From: Lachnospiraceae bacterium
GTDB taxonomy: Bacteria; Bacillota; Clostridia; Lachnospirales; Lachnospiraceae
Length of the DNA stretch: 12,502 nt
Assembly (NCBI GenBank): GCA_900763175.1
Contig: CAAFJI010000110.1
Location: forward strand, 1 to 12,502
Direction of reading: 5' to 3'
The position numbers and the translations under genes are program-made. Under the pieces are notes generated by a model. That model had not been told where the DNA came from and searched no databases. It worked only from the letters and a program-made list of their open reading frames with translations. Positions within the stretch are counted from its first letter, which is position 1. Each line of letters begins with the position of its first letter. This document shows, piece after piece, positions 1 through 8,500 of this stretch.

Positions 1-594
1 ATAGAACCTTGTTTTTCCACTCCCTGAGCCGCCGATCACAATCACATTTTTATTTCGGGCATATTTCGGCTGCTTCGGGCGGCTGTTCATAGTCAGCCGT
101 TCCGTCTGTGTCAGTATGATATTCTTTTCAAATACCGGATCAATAAAGGGTTCAATATCTTTTGCTGTTCCCCAGCGGGCAGAACCGTATTCCACCCCTT
201 GCCGATATTTCTTGGCATTTTTCCCTTTGTAATACACAAAGAGCTTCAATGCCACAGCACAGGTAATTCCTGCCGCTATATCGTAAATGTGGAAACTCGG
301 AAATGGATTTTGAAATGCCAGATTAAAATTCAAAAACACAACGCCCAGTTTTTCAACTATGCTGTCCCCGATACAATGGCGGTAAAGCCACGCCACCTTT
401 TCCGACAGATAAAAGAAGATAACGTAAGGGATATTTAGAATCACCATCTTTTTTACATCTATCTTCTGTTTCTGTCCGGCAAACCACTCCGATACTTTTT
501 TCCCCCATGCACTGCCTCCGGTCTGTTCAGAGGGAACTTTTTTTCGAGACGCCTGTTTCCCATGCTTAGAATCTGTTTTTACACGCTTTCCCAT
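1..594 (-). CDS. traG: VirD4/TraG-type conjugal coupling protein, N-terminal part (runs off left edge)
   Basis: This is the N-terminal 198 residues of a type IV secretion coupling ATPase, which would sit in the inner membrane and bring the relaxase-DNA complex to the transfer channel. I translated the frame to the left edge and found no stop. A basic start is followed by two membrane segments (about 50-71 and 104-122), then VEYGSARWGT at 135-144, which is characteristic of Firmicutes VirD4-like proteins, and the Walker A motif GGSGSGKT at 188-195. The family is usually around 600 residues, so about two thirds, including Walker B, lies outside the window. The ATG at 594 follows the pcfB stop by 2 nt, which implies translational coupling. 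The family assignment is firm; the symbol follows common ICE usage, and pcfC/virD4 would serve equally well. Confidence 0.93.
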   Translation of the reverse strand, partial: MGKRVKTDSKHGKQASRKKVPSEQTGGSAWGKKVSEWFAGQKQKIDVKKMVILNIPYVIFFYLSEKVAWLYRHCIGDSIVEKLGVVFLNFNLAFQNPFPSFHIYDIAAGITCAVALKLFVYYKGKNAKKYRQGVEYGSARWGTAKDIEPFIDPVFEKNIILTQTERLTMNSRPKQPKYARNKNVIVIGGSGSGKTRFY

Positions 595-596
595 AG

Positions 597-1115
597 TTAC
601 AGCACCTCCCCTCTGTCCTTATCCTTGGATTTCTCCCGTTCTCTGTGCTTCGCCACACGTTCCTTGGCAAGCTGCAGCTTCTTACGGATAGATACCCGCT
701 GTTCTTTCTTCATAGATACTCCAGCATACTCTTTAAAAGCCACCGTCATAGTATCCACATCCTTTGCTCGGAAAATCACAAGATAACGGGGCGGTGTTAC
801 GGACTTATCCTTTTTCAAGCTGTAATCCACCCCGTATTTCCTTGCCACCTTTTCAAAAGATTTGATGTTCTTTTCCGTAATCTCAATATTGGTGAGCTGG
901 CTGCCTCCTTTTTGCAGCTTTTTGATACTCTGTTTCCCATGAGAAACCACATCCTTCTTCTGATCCGGCGCTCGTGTGCGCTTCTTTCCTTTTTCTGATC
1001 TTGCCTGCTCCATGCTGTGCAGAAACTTCCGCATTGCTGTTTTTAAAATCTCAGCGGATATCTTTCCGCCCTTCACACAGAGGGCAACTGTTTTTTCATT
1101 CACTTCTTCCTGCAT
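597..1115 (-). CDS. pcfB: PcfB family (DUF3801) conjugation accessory protein
   Basis: A 172-residue soluble, basic protein of the PcfB/DUF3801 family, which is regularly encoded directly before the VirD4-like coupling protein in Gram-positive conjugative elements. The visible core runs from HGKQSIKKLQKGG (59-71) through the conserved NIEIT...FEKVARKYGVDYSL region (76-100) to PPRYLVIFRAKD (108-119) and KEY at about 128-130, followed by a charged helical tail rich in Lys and Arg. An ATG at 1148 would extend it by 11 residues, but that start overlaps repA. The ATG at 1115 has AGGTG five bases upstream and begins 4 nt after the repA stop, and the protein then starts MQEEVNEKTV as is usual in this family. 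It probably works with the coupling protein or relaxosome; its biochemical role is not established. Confidence 0.9.
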   Translation of the reverse strand: MQEEVNEKTVALCVKGGKISAEILKTAMRKFLHSMEQARSEKGKKRTRAPDQKKDVVSHGKQSIKKLQKGGSQLTNIEITEKNIKSFEKVARKYGVDYSLKKDKSVTPPRYLVIFRAKDVDTMTVAFKEYAGVSMKKEQRVSIRKKLQLAKERVAKHREREKSKDKDRGEVL

Positions 1116-1119
1116 CTTC

Positions 1120-2025
1120 TCACCTACTTTCTCCTCCATACAAATCATGGTTTACCAGTGCCGTGTAATAACTGCTGATGGTTGCCGGAGCATTGTAAAG
1201 CGCCGCCAAAAGATATTGACGGATATTACGGACACGGGTGGTCGTTTCTTTCATACAGGCTAAAACATACCGGATATGTTCATCCGTTAATTTCAAAAGC
1301 CTCCCCTTCACAATCTGTGCAGGCTTTTCCTCGCCGGATATACGGATCGTTGCACGAGTGGAACAGACCGTCTCTACAAGAAGTTCCAGAATCTCATACA
1401 GGTTATCCTTCTCATGGGGATAATCCAAAAGCAATGCTTCAAAATACAACTGCTCTTCAAAGTATGCCCGGTACTGTGTATAAAGCTCTGCTCCATCCTC
1501 TATCGGCTCTGATGGATAGATAGGCTCAGTATTACTCCATTCAGTCTTATTCTTATCAGTATTATTAGCGTGTCGTTTTGACATCTCTTGACCTGTCAAA
1601 AGGACATCTCCAGACATGTCGTTTTGACACCTCTGGAAATGTGCATACGACACCTCTGAACGGATACATTTTCGCACAAAGATTTTATCCGGCTTTCCCA
1701 ACCCCTGACGGACACGAGTGATAAGACCTATCCCATGCTTATCATCCAATTCCGCAAGTAGCTGACCAGCTTTTTTATTTCCGCACAAAAACGCTGCCAT
1801 AATGTTCTCTACTGTGAAATAGATAAATACCCGTCCATTCTCATCAATCCAGCCGTTTTTTATAGATAACTGCATCCGATCCAGAAACAACCCATATAGC
1901 AGCTTTGCATCCGTTGATAGTTTCTGAAACATCGGCTCTGTAAACAAAATCTTCGGAACCCGGTAATAACTATACTGTTCTGCCTCCTGCCCGTAATAAA
2001 ATGGAAATGGACTTTCCCTATCCAT
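1120..2025 (-). CDS. repA: RepA_N family replication initiator protein A
   Basis: A 301-residue replication initiator. Residues 1-120 match the RepA N-terminal domain, a winged-helix DNA-binding domain: the start FPFYYGQEAEQYSYYRVPK, then LSTDAKLLYGLFLDRM (36-51), NGWIDENGRVFIYFT (57-71) and the ITRVRQGLGKPDKIFV stretch near 102-117. A low-complexity linker (about 122-175, Asn/Asp/Ser/Lys-rich) leads to a C-terminal domain (about 180-301) like those found with this family in Clostridia ICEs. RepA_N proteins drive theta replication of plasmids and some ICEs, and their origins often lie inside the gene. Here the linker-coding DNA holds 23-bp iteron-like repeats, listed separately. The ATG at 2025 has AAGGAAC upstream and overlaps the preceding gene by 8 nt. 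The protein is intact with no missing segments. Confidence 0.92.
   Translation of the reverse strand: MDRESPFPFYYGQEAEQYSYYRVPKILFTEPMFQKLSTDAKLLYGLFLDRMQLSIKNGWIDENGRVFIYFTVENIMAAFLCGNKKAGQLLAELDDKHGIGLITRVRQGLGKPDKIFVRKCIRSEVSYAHFQRCQNDMSGDVLLTGQEMSKRHANNTDKNKTEWSNTEPIYPSEPIEDGAELYTQYRAYFEEQLYFEALLLDYPHEKDNLYEILELLVETVCSTRATIRISGEEKPAQIVKGRLLKLTDEHIRYVLACMKETTTRVRNIRQYLLAALYNAPATISSYYTALVNHDLYGGESR
1571..1662 (-). repeat. Four iteron-like 23-bp tandem repeats inside repA (candidate replication origin)
   Basis: Four units start at 1571, 1594, 1617 and 1640, each exactly 23 bp from the next. On the plus strand the shared core is TGTC-N5-GACA followed by T or C and then CTC. Units 1 and 3 share TGTCGTTTTGACA; unit 2 reads TGTCAAAAGGACA; unit 4 is the most divergent, starting TGTG. 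The TGTC...GACA core is itself a short dyad. Since 23 is not a multiple of three, the repeats fall in different codon phases and encode unrelated peptides. This points to selection on DNA rather than protein. Internal origins in the linker-coding part of the gene are known for RepA_N plasmids; the origin role here is inferred. Confidence 0.75.
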
Positions 2026-2266
2026 GCTGTTCCTTCATTTCCTGTAAGATTTTTGCCATACAAAAACCGATACACGGGGAATGCCGCCCATACGGGCAGC
2101 TTTTACAATCCCCGATCTTCCCCGGCTCATGAGGGGCAGTTTCTTCTTCCACAGGCTGAATCAGGTAATAGCATGAGGACAGTTCACAGCCTTTTTTCTT
2201 TCCTCTCCAGAAATAGCAATAGGCACAGTCTGCTGGCTTATCCGCAGAATATACCGTATTACTCAT
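2018..2266 (-). CDS. Small Cys-rich protein with two four-Cys clusters (putative metal-binding)
   Basis: An 82-residue protein with eight cysteines in two clusters: C14-x2-C17-x9-C27-x4-C32 and C54-x2-C57-x7-C65-x3-C69. This pattern suggests two zinc sites, or less likely an iron-sulfur centre. It has no signal peptide or membrane segment, so it is probably cytoplasmic. Its ATG lies within the end of the upstream small gene (8-nt overlap, ATGAGTAA), and its end overlaps repA by 8 nt, so all three are probably translationally coupled. GGAGG lies nine bases before the ATG. Similar Cys-rich proteins are, as I recall, common directly before repA in Clostridia ICEs, but I know of no demonstrated function. 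Regulation of replication or transfer is only a guess from position. Confidence 0.85.
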   Translation of the reverse strand: MSNTVYSADKPADCAYCYFWRGKKKGCELSSCYYLIQPVEEETAPHEPGKIGDCKSCPYGRHSPCIGFCMAKILQEMKEQHG

Positions 2267-2438
2267 CCTGATCTTCCTCCATTTCTTCCAACTCTTTCAG
2301 CAGCTCGTCTAACTCCTCTTCTTCTTTCCTTCTCCTCAGTTCTTCCATTCTGCGATCTTCCCTTGCTCCAGTTCTCAGACAGCAATACAATCCCAACGCA
2401 GTTCCCGCAGCAATGGCTGCCGCCACATATTTCCACAT
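2259..2438 (-). CDS. Small single-pass membrane protein with acidic coiled-coil tail
   Basis: A 59-residue protein, MWKYVAAAIAAGTALGLYCC and onward: one N-terminal membrane segment (about 3-21), then a highly charged helix rich in Glu, Arg and Lys (about 27-59, with EELRRRKEEEELDELLKELE) that looks like a coiled coil. A TTG at 2459 could extend it by seven residues, but GGAGAGG sits five bases before the ATG at 2438, so I prefer that start. It begins the compact cluster ending in traG and is probably co-transcribed with it. The shape suits a small membrane scaffold or an accessory of the transfer or replication machinery. No family was recognised and the function is unknown. Confidence 0.78.
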   Translation of the reverse strand: MWKYVAAAIAAGTALGLYCCLRTGAREDRRMEELRRRKEEEELDELLKELEEMEEDQDE

Positions 2439-2461
2439 CCTGACCTCTCCTTTCTCCAATC

Positions 2462-2497
2462 AAAAAGCGTTCACAGACAGACTTCGCCCGTAAACGC
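2462..2497 (-). terminator. Weak hairpin plus U-run between adhesin gene and replication/transfer cluster
   Basis: On the minus strand GCGTTTAC (2497-2490) can pair with GTGAACGC (2474-2467) with one G-U pair, an 8-bp stem with a 15-nt loop, followed at once by five T (2466-2462). It sits 22 nt after the adhesin stop. The short stem and long loop suggest attenuation rather than full termination, letting some transcripts continue into repA-pcfB-traG. Confidence 0.4.
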
Positions 2498-2518
2498 CCA
2501 AATCACTTCTCAACTCTT

Positions 2519-5500
2519 TTATTCTTTCTGTTTATAAACACGCAAGACTGCCACCAGACCTCCGATTCCAAGAAGCAAAAGGGCAAACCATAATCCTACC
2601 TGTGTTTCATCCCCTGTTTTCGGTGCATCGGAAGGGGTATTGGTTGGCGGTTCTTCTTCTGGTTTCTCTGGTTCTTTCTCATCTACCATTGTAATTTTTT
2701 GGACTTCTTTGGTATCTTTTACTTCAAATTTTACATCTTTCGCAAGGAGATACCCTTCCGGCGCTTTCTCTTCTCTGAGAATATAAGTTCCTATTGGCAG
2801 CATTTCCATATAGTGAGCCTTTTCCTTTGAAGTCCAGCGTTCCACTTCCTTCCCTTCTTCGTCAAGAATAACTAAAACTGCTCCCGGAAGTTCTTTTCCG
2901 TCCGCATCTGTTTTGGAAATCTCCACTTTTGTGACATCGTCCTTCATTTCCACTTTCTGGACTTCTCCGGTATCTTCTACTGTGAATGTAATCTCCTCTG
3001 CTGTCACATATCCGTCTGCCGGAAGTGTTTCTGTCATGGTATAAGTCTTTCCGACCACCAATTCACGGATAATATGTGGTTCTTTGCCGGAAGTCCAGCT
3101 ATCCACCACTTTGCCAGCTTCATCGGTAATCTGTAACTTTGCGCCTTCCACTTCCGTTCCGTCTGTAAGGGACGTTTTTGTAAACTCAAATACCGTAGGC
3201 TCATTTTCAAAGGTAAACTCGAAATCAACTTTCTCTTTCTCTGCGCTCTCGTAAGTAAAGGTAAATTCCTTTATCTCCTCTGTGGACACAAATCCCGGCG
3301 CCGGAGCAGTCTCTTTCACATAATAGGAATATCCAAGGGGCAGGTCAGCCGTAAATAACAGTTTTCCTTCCTTATCGGTTGCCTTCTCCTCAATGACCGT
3401 ATCTGCCTTTAAAATAACCTCGCCATCCTTATTCAGAATATCTTCCTTTGCACACAATGCAAACACAGCTCCCTCCAGTACACGGTCTGTATCTTTCTCC
3501 TTTTTGATGACAGATACTTCCGCCCTCTGGCGCAGATTCTGCCAGTCCGTAGAATAGGTTACTTCTGCAGTGTGCTGGTCACGATAAGTCAGGTCAACTT
3601 CCCGGATTTTTCCATCCAGCACAAATCCTTCTGCTGTCTCTTTTTCCTTGATGTAGTATTTTCCAAGGGGCAGATCAGAAAGCCTTGCAACGCCTGTTTC
3701 GTCTGTGGTAATCGTTCCTACCAGTTCATCCTTTTTATAATGATCCTCACTTTCTCCATCCGCAGCTTTGATATCTTCCAGCGCATAAACTTCAAACGTA
3801 ACCTCTTTGAGCGCACCTGTCACATATTCAAACAGATGTGCAATCCAGCCGCCAATCGTATCCAACAGGGATACATCCTCAAGAAATTCCCCTTTTTTGT
3901 TGATCAAGATCGTACCTGTCGGTACATCATCTTTCATTTCCACTTTTTGAATTTCCGCTGTATCTTCCACAGTAAATGTTACTTCTTCTGCTATAAGATA
4001 GCCATACGGAGCAAATTCCTCACGCAATGTATAAGTCTCTCCGACTGTCAGACGCTCTATGAGGTGTTCCTCTCCTTTTACGGAAGTCCATGTATCTACC
4101 ACCGTTCCTTCTTTATCCAGAACCGTCAGCGTAGCGCCGGAAAGCTCCACGCCCGTAGTCACATCGGTCTTTTTCACTGCAACCTTTGTCGGCTTATTTT
4201 CAAAATCAGAAGATAACGCAACTACTTTTACATCCTGTCCCTGATACTCTGCTTTCACTTCAAGGACTTCCTTAGAAGATACATACCCTGCCGGAGCAGA
4301 AAGTTCCCGGATTTCATAAATTCCAAATGGAAGGTCACAGGTAAAGACTGCTCTGCCGTCCTCTCCGGTCACGGCTTCTGAAAGAAGTGTTCCCGCTTTT
4401 ACGATCACCTTTTCCCCTGCCAGAATGTCCTCTTTTGCATACAATCCAAAGGTAGCACCTTTTACAACAGCTCCTGTCTCTGCATCTTTTTTCACCACCG
4501 AAATTTCCACCTTCTGGCGGTCATTTACAAACGCTGCGGTATGCTCAATAACCGGGGTATGCTGATCTTTGTAAGTAAAGGTAATCTTCTGTGGCGTCTC
4601 ATTTAGTACAAAGCCTTCCGGGGCGGTCACTTCTACCACTTCGTAAGTGCCAAGAGGTAAGTCTGAAAGACTTGCTTCCCCTTTCTCATTGGTGGTAAGA
4701 GTATCTACCTTCTCCCCTTTCTGGTATTCCAGCATCCGATTTCCATTCTCATCCTTCTGGAAATCTGCGGTATAGATATCTTCTGCCGCAAACACATCAA
4801 AGACTGCGCCCGACAAGTTCTCCATCTGGTAAGAAAAATCCTTATCGAATCCAGATAAAACCTCGCCTTTTTTCACAATCTTTAACTGTCCTTTGACCGG
4901 ATGATTTTCATAGACTACTTCAATAATCACATCCCCGGACACACTATCCATCTGATATGCTGTATTGGAATCTACCTTCACTTCGTAATAATTCTCATTC
5001 AGCGTATATCCGAAAGGCGCATCGACTTCCTCAATCCGGTAATGCCCTATCTTCAGATTCTGCGGAAGAATGAGATACCCCTGCTCATCCGTAAAATAAG
5101 ATTTGTGTACCACCGTTGTCGGATAGGTTGTCACCTGTTCCACATACTTCTTCTTGTCCAGATCATACACCTTAAACTCTGTGTCCTTTTTTAACACAGG
5201 CTTCTTCGTCTCGTCATCCTGTTTTATGATTTTTAGCTTTGCTTCAAATTCTTTATCCAGAAGTACCCTCCATACCTGCGGAGTGTTTGGTTTATGCTCT
5301 GTAATCCGCACAATAAAATCATCCACAGGTTTGTAATTATGCGGTGTCGTTGTCTCCCTTACGATATAAGTTCCGTAAGGCAATGGAATACTGCAAGCAT
5401 ACCCTTTTTTATCCGTAAACATCTCCGTAGCGCCATTTTCTCCAATGACAACTGGCTTAGCAGAATCAAAATCATAAGTTCCATCTGCTTTCTTTTTCAG

Positions 5501-8500
5501 GGAAGATTCCAGATAGGCAGTAAAACCAGCACCTTCCAAAAGCTCTGCATCTGTATTTCCATTGTTGGCAGCCTTAATAATCTGGAACGGCTGTTTCTTT
5601 ACCTGTTCCAGCGATACGCAATCTCTTTTTACGATGGCTACCAGATCGCCCTCATAGCTACACACAAGGTCGTGTTCCGTCTCGTCTGCCAGATATCCCA
5701 CAGGCGGCGTAATCTCCTTCACGAAATATTTTCCCAAATATAAATCTTCCACAGAAGCCATACCCTTTTCATCCGTAGTCAGGGTTGCTACCTGTTCTCC
5801 TGCCGGATAGATCACTCCTGTTGTTCCATCTGGATGGACGATATCCTCACGGGCATATAGTCCATAAACCGCTTTTTCCAATGTTGCATCTCCCTGCGGC
5901 TGATTGGTGTTCGTCTCCTTATCCTTTTTCTGGAGAGAAATTTTAGCCTTGACACGTTCGTTCACAAACGTATGGGAAAAAGAAACCACTGCTTCCCTGT
6001 CATTTGTGTACACAAAATCAAAGGTAAATACATCCTTCGTATTTCTCACATACCCACTCGGAGCCTGTTCCTCTTTGACGTCATAAGAAAAGCCAATGGG
6101 AAGGTCTGCAAGAAAGGTAGCAGTTCCGTCATTTCCGGTTGTCGCTTTTTCAATAAGCGTTCCCTTTTTCACAACCACAATCCCATCTGCATTTACAATA
6201 TCATCGGCTGCATACAGACCAAAAATACCGCCATCCAAAGGATGCTCTGTATCCTGATCTTTCTTTGTCACAGTGACCTTTGCTTTCTGGCGGTCATTGG
6301 TAAAGGTTGTCTCCGAAAAGACCACATCCACGTTCTGCCCTGCATAGGACAAGGTAACTTCTTTTTCTTCTCCGCCATTATAAAAATTTTCCGGAGCCTG
6401 CACTTCTCGTATAAGATAAATTCCTAAATGAAGATTTTTCAAGATCACCGCACCATTGGAATCCGTTGTCAGATGTTCTTTTACCAAAGCTCCCTTTTCA
6501 TATACTAAGGCTCCATAGGCAGTATAGATATCTGCCCCTGCATACACATCATAGACAGCTCCCGCCTGTCTGCGGTTCTCATACTGGAACACCGTCTTAT
6601 CAGCGCTTACCTCTGCTCCAACCAGTACCTGCCCTTCTTTATAAACTGTCAGTTCTCCTAACTGTTCTTCATCCGGCACAGTCACCGAAGTTGTCTGGTT
6701 CGCCACCAGCTTCACGTTATAGGAAGAAGTATTGAGACGATACCCTGTCGGGGCGGTAATCTCTTTTAAGTAAACCGTATCCTGTGTTTTTACGATCTCC
6801 ACCTCAGAAGCGCCGTTCTTGTCCGTTGCTGGCATCTTGGCAATCAACTGTGTACAGTCTTTATCTTTATAAACTCCAAATACTGCACCGGACAATTTTG
6901 CATCCTGATTTTTAGAATCTACTTTGATCACCTGCACTTTTGCAAGCTCCAGCCATTTTACAGAAAAGTCCACATACTTTTTATCTTCCACGCCTTCGCC
7001 AAACACCAAAGCCAAATCCTGTACGCTTCCTCCCGTAGTGATCTTATACGCAGAATAATCTTTGGTAATGCTTCCTTTCATGGTTGCTGACCATGAACCG
7101 GAGACATCCACCGTCTGTGTCAGGGGCGCTGACAAATAAAACCTTGTCCCGCCGGATACCACAACTTCTGCTCCTGCACTGCTGGTTTTTCCAGTCGTTA
7201 CATTATGGAATTTTACCCCCTTTGGAAGTTTCATGGTAATGGTCTGCTGTGCGTCTGCCCGGAAAGTAATTTCTTCTGTCCTCTGACCATTTCCATCTAC
7301 ATAAGCCGTCACATTTCCATTGGAAAAGGACATCTCCACATCCGGGATATCCGGCTGCCCTATTGCATAATTATAAAGCTCCATTGCCAGACTCTCTCCG
7401 GTACTATTTGTCCCATAAAACGCATCACTGCTTCCATTGGCATACGACGCAGCCAGATGGGTAATAACAAAACGCTTTCCTGTGGAAAAGTCTGTATGAT
7501 GTTTTGCAAAAAAAGCGGAAGAGCCAGCAGCTTCCGTACCGTAGTAACAGACCTTTGCCAGTTCTCGGTTTCCTTCCAGCTTTGTAATCTGGTAAGTCCC
7601 GCTTCCCGGTCCCGGTTTTGATGGTTCAATACAGTACGCTGTTGCAGTCACATTTCCAAAAGTTACAGTAAAAGGACTGGTCAGATAAGTCCCAAGACCA
7701 TAATCCGCATAATAATACCAGTCTCCCTGTGTAACCGTAACCTTCTGAGATGCACGAGCCGCACGCAGCTTCTTTGACTGAGCAGTAAATGTCAGGCTTT
7801 TCCCTTCTTCCAGTTCCGTAAAATCCACACCCTGCTCTGCCGCCTGCATCATCACCTCCCCGAAAGATAACCCAGTTTCCTGATCTACCGTCTCCTGTCC
7901 CTGTGCCGCCTGTAATGCCGCATCCAGTTCTTCCTCCGATTTTATCTGTGTCTGTGGGATTTCTGATTCTTTCGGCTGTTCTTTGACAGGTTCACTCTGT
8001 GAAGTCTTCTCCGAGTGCGACTCTCCATCTTCCTCACTCTCCTCTTCATCCTGTCCTCCATAACCAGAATCCTCCGACGCTGTTTCTGTCTGTGTCTTTG
8101 TCACAGGTTCTTTTACCGTAATGTTCCGTACCACATGATAAGACGGATGTTCACTTCGGGGTTCTACCATATAGACCGCCCGATAAACATCCGCCTTATT
8201 CACGTCAAACGCTTCCCCGGAACTGTTCTTTGCTTCATGCAAGGTAACTTCCACCTTGTCCGTCTGAATCTCAAGCCCGGAGAAATCACTTTTCACATCA
8301 AATGCACTTCCTATTACTACCTCATAGTCACCGGCAGTTACGATCTCCTCTGCCGAAAGCATATCCCTGACCGCATCCAGCGCCGGGTACTGCACTTCAA
8401 AGGCTGTCGGTTCCGGCTCTGCCGCATAAGTAGTCAAAGGCTGTGCTATTGTTGTCAAGATTGTCATAACAGATAACAGTCCCGACACGATTCTTTTTAC

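Noticed and set aside
199..438. 79-codon plus-strand frame over traG
   Set aside because: It is antisense to the coupling protein, whose motifs (VEYGSARWGT, Walker A) are unmistakable; it has no SD and no recognisable features.
597..1148. Longer pcfB form starting at the ATG at 1148
   Set aside because: It would overlap repA by 29 nt, its SD placement is poor, and the family normally starts at MQEEV.
3572..4216. Long plus-strand open frames opposite the adhesin gene (also 4901-5743, 5972-6427, 8015-8476)
   Set aside because: They lie entirely antisense to a well-supported repeat protein, have no ribosome binding sites, and read as Phe/Ile/Arg/Cys-rich nonsense typical of shadow frames.
2690..6950. 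Repeated DNA in the adhesin as a CRISPR array or mobile-element repeats
   Set aside because: The repeats are protein modules of about 85-130 codons kept in one reading frame, without short identical repeats and unique spacers or any transposase.
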